Part shown: piece by piece, positions 5,551 to 8,571 of the stretch
Layout of the letters: every line of letters starts with the position of its first letter
How positions within the stretch are numbered: the stretch's first letter is position 1
Source: RSA11 sp036564135
Lineage (GTDB): Bacteria > Actinomycetota > Thermoleophilia > Solirubrobacterales > 70-9
NCBI GenBank assembly: GCA_036564135.1
Contig: DATCLC010000061.1
Coordinates: forward strand, 1-8,571
Direction: 5' to 3'
DNA length: 8,571 nucleotides
The notes under the pieces: generated by a model
Seen by the model: only the letters and a program-made list of their open reading frames with translations
Databases searched by the model: none
What the model was told of the DNA's origin: nothing
Made by a program: the position numbers and the translations under genes

Positions 5551-6147
5551 TTGTACGCGCAGCCAGTCCAACGCCTGATCGCGGAGCTCGCGAAGCTCCC
5601 GGGGATCGGCCAGCGAACTGCCCAGCGGCTCGCCTTTCACATCCTGCGCGCCTCGGAGGAGGACGCGCTCGCGCTCGCCGACGCCGTACGCGACGTCAAG
5701 GCAAACGTCGGCCTCTGCGAGGAGTGCTTCAACCTCGCGGAGGGCCCCCGCTGCCGGATCTGCGAGGACGAGCGGCGCGACCGCAGCGTGATCTGCGTGG
5801 TCGAGGAACCCCAGGACGTGATCCCCATCGAGCGCACGCACGAGTACCGCGGCCTCTACCACGTGCTCGGCGGCGCGCTCTCGCCGATCGACGGAATCGA
5901 CCCGGAGGACCTGCGGATCGCCGAGCTCGTCCAGCGCGTCGAGCGCGGCGGGATCGATGAGGTCGTGCTGGCCACCAACCCGACGACCACGGGGGAGGCG
6001 ACCGCGATCCATATCGCCGAGCTGCTGCGCGACAAGACCACGGTCACCCGCCTGGCGAGCGGCCTGCCCGTGGGCGCCGACCTGGAGCACGCCGACGAGG
6101 TGACGCTGGGCCGCGCGTTCGCGGGCCGCCGGGCCGTGAGCGGCTAG
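5551..6147 (+). CDS. recR: Recombination mediator RecR
   Basis: The product is 198 residues from TTG 5551, giving the usual RecR length and the N-terminus (M)YAQPVQRLIAEL. An in-frame ATG at 5503 lies inside ybaB and adds 16 residues not typical of the family. A weak GAGGG sits directly before the TTG, so translational coupling to ybaB (7-bp gap) is likely. RecR works with RecF/RecO to load RecA on gapped DNA. Visible features: helix-hairpin-helix KLPGIGQRTAQRLAFHIL (15-32); the zinc finger C56-x2-C59-x8-C68-x2-C71; a Toprim domain beginning VICVVEEPQDV (80-90, E85) with the conserved YRGLYHVLGGALSPIDGI (99-116); and the C-terminal RLASGLPVGADLEHADEVTLGRAF (167-190). It is the last gene of the dnaX-ybaB-recR operon. 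Confidence 0.96.
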   Translation: MYAQPVQRLIAELAKLPGIGQRTAQRLAFHILRASEEDALALADAVRDVKANVGLCEECFNLAEGPRCRICEDERRDRSVICVVEEPQDVIPIERTHEYRGLYHVLGGALSPIDGIDPEDLRIAELVQRVERGGIDEVVLATNPTTTGEATAIHIAELLRDKTTVTRLASGLPVGADLEHADEVTLGRAFAGRRAVSG

Positions 6148-6154
6148 CTGCCAG

Positions 6155-6295
6155 GTCGGTCGCCGGTCGCCCGTCGCCCGTCGCCCGTTGAGTGGCGATC
6201 CGAGGACGTTCCTTAGCCTTGGTCGGCGCTGGCTGCTTGCGCTGAGGCGACAGCCCCAGCCCTCGATGAGCCGCAACGGGCGACCGGCGACCGAC
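6155..6295. repeat. Interrupted inverted repeat with TCGCCCG heptamer array between convergent genes
   Basis: The left arm starts GTCGGTCGCCGG (6155-6166) and continues with three perfect tandem TCGCCCG copies (6167-6173, 6174-6180, 6181-6187) and TTG (to 6190). TCGCCGG at 6160-6166 is a further near-copy. The right arm (6274-6295), read on the minus strand, has the same 12-nt start, only one TCGCCCG, then TTG, so 20-22 nt match perfectly and the left arm carries two extra heptamers. The 83-nt centre holds a weaker hairpin (GCTGGCTG with CAGCCCCAGC). The element fills nearly the whole gap between the recR stop (6147) and the exporter stop (6298). It could be a bidirectional transcription end signal or a non-autonomous repeat element. 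No T-tract is seen. Confidence 0.8.
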
Positions 6296-6297
6296 AT

Positions 6298-8394
6298 CTA
6301 AGCCTCGCTCCAACCCAACCGCGCGTGCAGCCGCTTCAGCGGCTCTGGCGCCCACCAGTTCCACTTACCCAGCATCGCCATCAGCGACGGCACGAGCAGC
6401 GCGCGCACGATCGTCGCGTCGATGAGCACGGCGAGGGCGATGCCGAGGCCGACCTCCTTGATGAAGATGATCTCCGAGGTCACGAACGCGCCGACCGCGA
6501 CCGCGAACAGAAGCGCGGCCGCGGTGACGATTCGCCCGGTTCGCTCCAGGCCGACCGCGACGGACTCCGCCTCGCCGACGCCGCCGTCGCGGGCCTCCTT
6601 GATGCGCGAGAGCAGGAACACGCCGTAGTCGGTCGCGAGGCCGAAGGCGACCGCGAAGAGGAGGAGGGGCTGGGTCGCCTCGAGCCCGCCCTGGCTGGTG
6701 TAGCCGAGCAGGCCCTCGAGGCGCCCGTCCTGGAAGATCAGGACGAGGATCCCGAACACCGCGCTCAGCGCCAGCAGGTTCATGACGAGCTGCTTGAGCG
6801 GCAGGATCACCGAGCCGGTGAACGCGAACAGGACGACGATCGTGACCCCGGCGATCAGCGCGATCAGGAGGGGGAGATGGTCCGCGAGGCTCGCCTTGAG
6901 GTCGATGTAGCCGGCGGTGAACCCGGTGACCAGCACCCCGTCGTCGGGCGCCCGCAGGGCCCGCACGAGCTCCTGGGCGCGCTCGCTGAGCGGCGGCGCG
7001 TCGGCGATGACCCGCACGACGTAGCTTGAGTCCTCGAGCTCGAGCGGCGGCAGCACCTCGGCCGCCCCCGGCAGGCCGCCGGCCCGCTCGGCGACTCGTT
7101 CCGCCGCGGCGCGGTCGCCCTCAACGTAGAGCTCGATGGGCGTATCTCGGTAGGGCGGGAAGTCGGCGCGCATGCGGTCGTCCACCTGGCGGGCGCTCTC
7201 CGAGTCGGGGAGGACCTGGGCGTCGACCGACGTGAACTTGATGCCCAGGAAGGGGATGCCCAGCACGATCAGCACCGTGGCGGTCGCGATCGCGATCCGG
7301 GCGGGCTGGCGCATGACGAACCGCGACAGCCGATACCAGAAGCCCTCCTGGAGGGAGTGCGCGTCGCGTTCGGCGCGACGCTGGAGCGCTCTGGGGGCAA
7401 GCGCGTTCACCCGCGGCCCGAGCAGCGCGAGCACCGCCGGCAGGACGATGAGCGCGATCGCGGCGGACAGCAGGGTGACGCCGAGGCCGCCGATCCCCAT
7501 CGAGTACAGGAAGCGCTGGGGGAAGATCATCAGCGCGGCGACGGCGCCAGCCACCGTAAGCGACGAGAACAGCACCGTGCGCCCGGCCGTGGCTAGCGTG
7601 CGGCGCAGCGCCTCCGCTCCCGGGCCGACGCGGGCGAGCTCCTCCCGGTAGCGCGAGACGATGAAGAGGCTGTAGTCGATCGCGAGGCCCAGCCCGAGGC
7701 CGGTGATCAGGTTCAGGGCGAAGATCGAGACGTCGGCGAATTCGTTCGCCACGCGCAGCACGAAGAACGAGCCGACGATCGCCAGCGCGCCGACCAGCAG
7801 GGGCAGGAGCGCCGCGACGAGGCTGCGGAAGAACAGAAACGACAGGATGAAGAGGATCGGGAAGGCGAGGAGCTCCGCGCGGCGCAGGTCGGATTCGACC
7901 TTCTCGCCCACCTGGGCCTGGGCGAGGGAGGGGCCGCCCACGAGCACGTTCTCGCGGTCGGCGAGCTCCTCGGCCACCCGCTTGGCGGTGTCCTCGCCCT
8001 CGTCGCCCGCGCCCTCGGTGAAGACCCCGAGGTAGGTCGCGTCCCCGGTCCGCGCGACGAACGCCTCGTCGCGGGTGTCCAGGTAGCCGACGACCTCGCC
8101 CACGCCCTCGACGCCGCGTACCTCCGCGGCCACCTCCTCGACGGGGCTTGCCCCCGCGGGCGTGCGCACGTCGACGTCCTCGATCAGGACGACTACGCCC
8201 ATCTCCTGGTAGCCGGCCTCCGCGAGCCGCTCGTTGGCGATCACGCTCTCGGTGTCGGGGTCGTCCGCGCCGTAAGGGGCGAGGCGGTCGACGACGCTGA
8301 ACCCGAGGTAGCCAGCGACCGCGAAGCAGAGGGTCGCGAGCGCGATGACGCTCCGGGGATGACGGCTTGCGAGGCGCGCGAGTCCGCCCAGCAC
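6298..8394 (-). CDS. MMPL-family (RND superfamily) transporter
   Basis: The product is 698 residues from GTG 8394, preceded by GGAGG (8404-8408) at 9 nt spacing. MMPL proteins are inner-membrane exporters, often of lipids or other hydrophobic compounds, driven by proton flow. The layout is the family's two matching halves: TM1 (about 14-34), a periplasmic loop (about 36-170, with LVGGPSLAQAQVG), five TM segments (about 174-330), a cytoplasmic linker, TM7 (about 366-385), a second periplasmic loop (about 387-503), and five TM segments (about 504-674). The Asp-Tyr proton-relay pairs known from MmpL3 are present: D240-Y241 in AIDYSLFIVSRYREE and D589-Y590 in LATDYGVFLLSRIKEAR. The end LGKWNWWAPEPLKRLHARLG is typical, and there is no long C-terminal cytoplasmic domain. 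The substrate cannot be inferred. The gene is monocistronic in this window and convergent to recR. Confidence 0.95.
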   Translation of the reverse strand: MLGGLARLASRHPRSVIALATLCFAVAGYLGFSVVDRLAPYGADDPDTESVIANERLAEAGYQEMGVVVLIEDVDVRTPAGASPVEEVAAEVRGVEGVGEVVGYLDTRDEAFVARTGDATYLGVFTEGAGDEGEDTAKRVAEELADRENVLVGGPSLAQAQVGEKVESDLRRAELLAFPILFILSFLFFRSLVAALLPLLVGALAIVGSFFVLRVANEFADVSIFALNLITGLGLGLAIDYSLFIVSRYREELARVGPGAEALRRTLATAGRTVLFSSLTVAGAVAALMIFPQRFLYSMGIGGLGVTLLSAAIALIVLPAVLALLGPRVNALAPRALQRRAERDAHSLQEGFWYRLSRFVMRQPARIAIATATVLIVLGIPFLGIKFTSVDAQVLPDSESARQVDDRMRADFPPYRDTPIELYVEGDRAAAERVAERAGGLPGAAEVLPPLELEDSSYVVRVIADAPPLSERAQELVRALRAPDDGVLVTGFTAGYIDLKASLADHLPLLIALIAGVTIVVLFAFTGSVILPLKQLVMNLLALSAVFGILVLIFQDGRLEGLLGYTSQGGLEATQPLLLFAVAFGLATDYGVFLLSRIKEARDGGVGEAESVAVGLERTGRIVTAAALLFAVAVGAFVTSEIIFIKEVGLGIALAVLIDATIVRALLVPSLMAMLGKWNWWAPEPLKRLHARLGWSEA

Positions 8395-8459
8395 CTACCG
8401 ATCCTCCCTCCGAGCCGTCGCTTGGGTCGGAGCCGCATCGCGCATGACGCGTGGGCGGC

Positions 8460-8468
8460 AAGTTATCA
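8460..8468 (-). promoter_or_regulatory. Candidate extended -10 promoter of the MMPL gene
   Basis: Read on the minus strand the site is TGATAACTT, a TGn extension followed by TAACTT (TAnnnT). It lies about 65 bp before GTG 8394 and is one of the few A/T-rich spots in the spacer. The leader it would produce contains the GGAGG ribosome binding site at 8404-8408. No good -35 match is visible. Confidence 0.35.
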
Positions 8469-8537
8469 CCCAGTGCGGCCTTTGTTCGGCGGCGGAGCGG
8501 TTCTGGGGCGAGACCGCACGAAAGCGCGGCGAGGATC

Positions 8538-8543
8538 TATCCT
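8538..8543 (+). promoter_or_regulatory. Probable leaderless-type -10 box (TATCCT) of the next plus-strand gene
   Basis: TATCCT (TAnnnT) ends 8 nt before GTG 8552, the same gap as between the TAGACT box and GTG of dnaX. No Shine-Dalgarno is present between box and start. This repeat of geometry supports both calls. Confidence 0.4.
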
Positions 8544-8551
8544 CGGCGACC

Positions 8552-8571
8552 GTGCCTAACGAGCTAGTAGT
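8552..8571 (+). CDS. Start of a further gene, cut by the window edge
   Basis: GTG CCT AAC GAG CTA GTA follows a TAnnnT box at leaderless spacing and is open to the right edge, giving VPNELV. Six codons are too few to name a family. The call rests mainly on the promoter geometry and on the otherwise empty divergent spacer 8395-8551. Confidence 0.35.

Noticed and set aside
8552..8571. Naming the right-edge gene as uvrA from VPNELV
   Set aside because: The few residues are compatible with some UvrA N-termini, but six codons do not support any family call.

Overview
This is a very GC-rich window of chromosomal DNA with dense coding, strong third-position G/C bias, many GTG/TTG starts and several starts that appear leaderless (TAnnnT hexamer a few bases upstream and no ribosome binding site). 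Together with a SARP/BTAD-type regulator and an MMPL exporter, this points to a high-GC actinobacterium. The style of several proteins suggests the Thermoleophilia/Solirubrobacterales side of the phylum, but that placement is inference.

Left part (1-1575, minus strand): two secreted or membrane-anchored cell-wall-type enzymes lie head to tail, 22 bp apart. The first is an M15-like (LAS fold) putative zinc peptidase (1575-859). The second is a SxxK serine hydrolase of the class C beta-lactamase/DD-peptidase family (836 to beyond the left edge). They probably form an operon acting outside the cytoplasm.

Divergent spacer (1576-1808): two tandem palindromes of about 39 nt, 60 bp apart, followed by a 13-bp palindrome and a TAGACT -10 box.

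Middle (1809-3146, plus strand): the most unusual gene in the window. An N-terminal OmpR-like winged helix plus BTAD domain (SARP-like transcription factor) is fused to a C-terminal calerythrin-like EF-hand domain with three recognisable calcium loops. This suggests a transcription factor that senses Ca2+ directly. Right after its stop lies a heptamer direct repeat (GCAACAG, 11-bp period) ending exactly 8 bp before a TAnnnT box, which is the textbook geometry of a SARP operator. It faces the next operon.

Replication/recombination operon (3334-6147, plus strand): dnaX, ybaB and recR are tightly coupled (4-bp overlap, then a 7-bp gap), a conserved bacterial arrangement. dnaX has two possible in-frame GTG starts: 3334, the family-typical start behind a leaderless-type promoter, and 3208, which has a good Shine-Dalgarno downstream of the SARP-like box.

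Convergent spacer (6148-6297): a long interrupted inverted repeat with arms built of TCGCCCG heptamers, three perfect copies in one arm and one in the other.

Right part: an MMPL/RND-family exporter on the minus strand (8394-6298), then a divergent spacer with a promoter for it and the first codons of a further plus-strand gene (from 8552) cut by the window edge.
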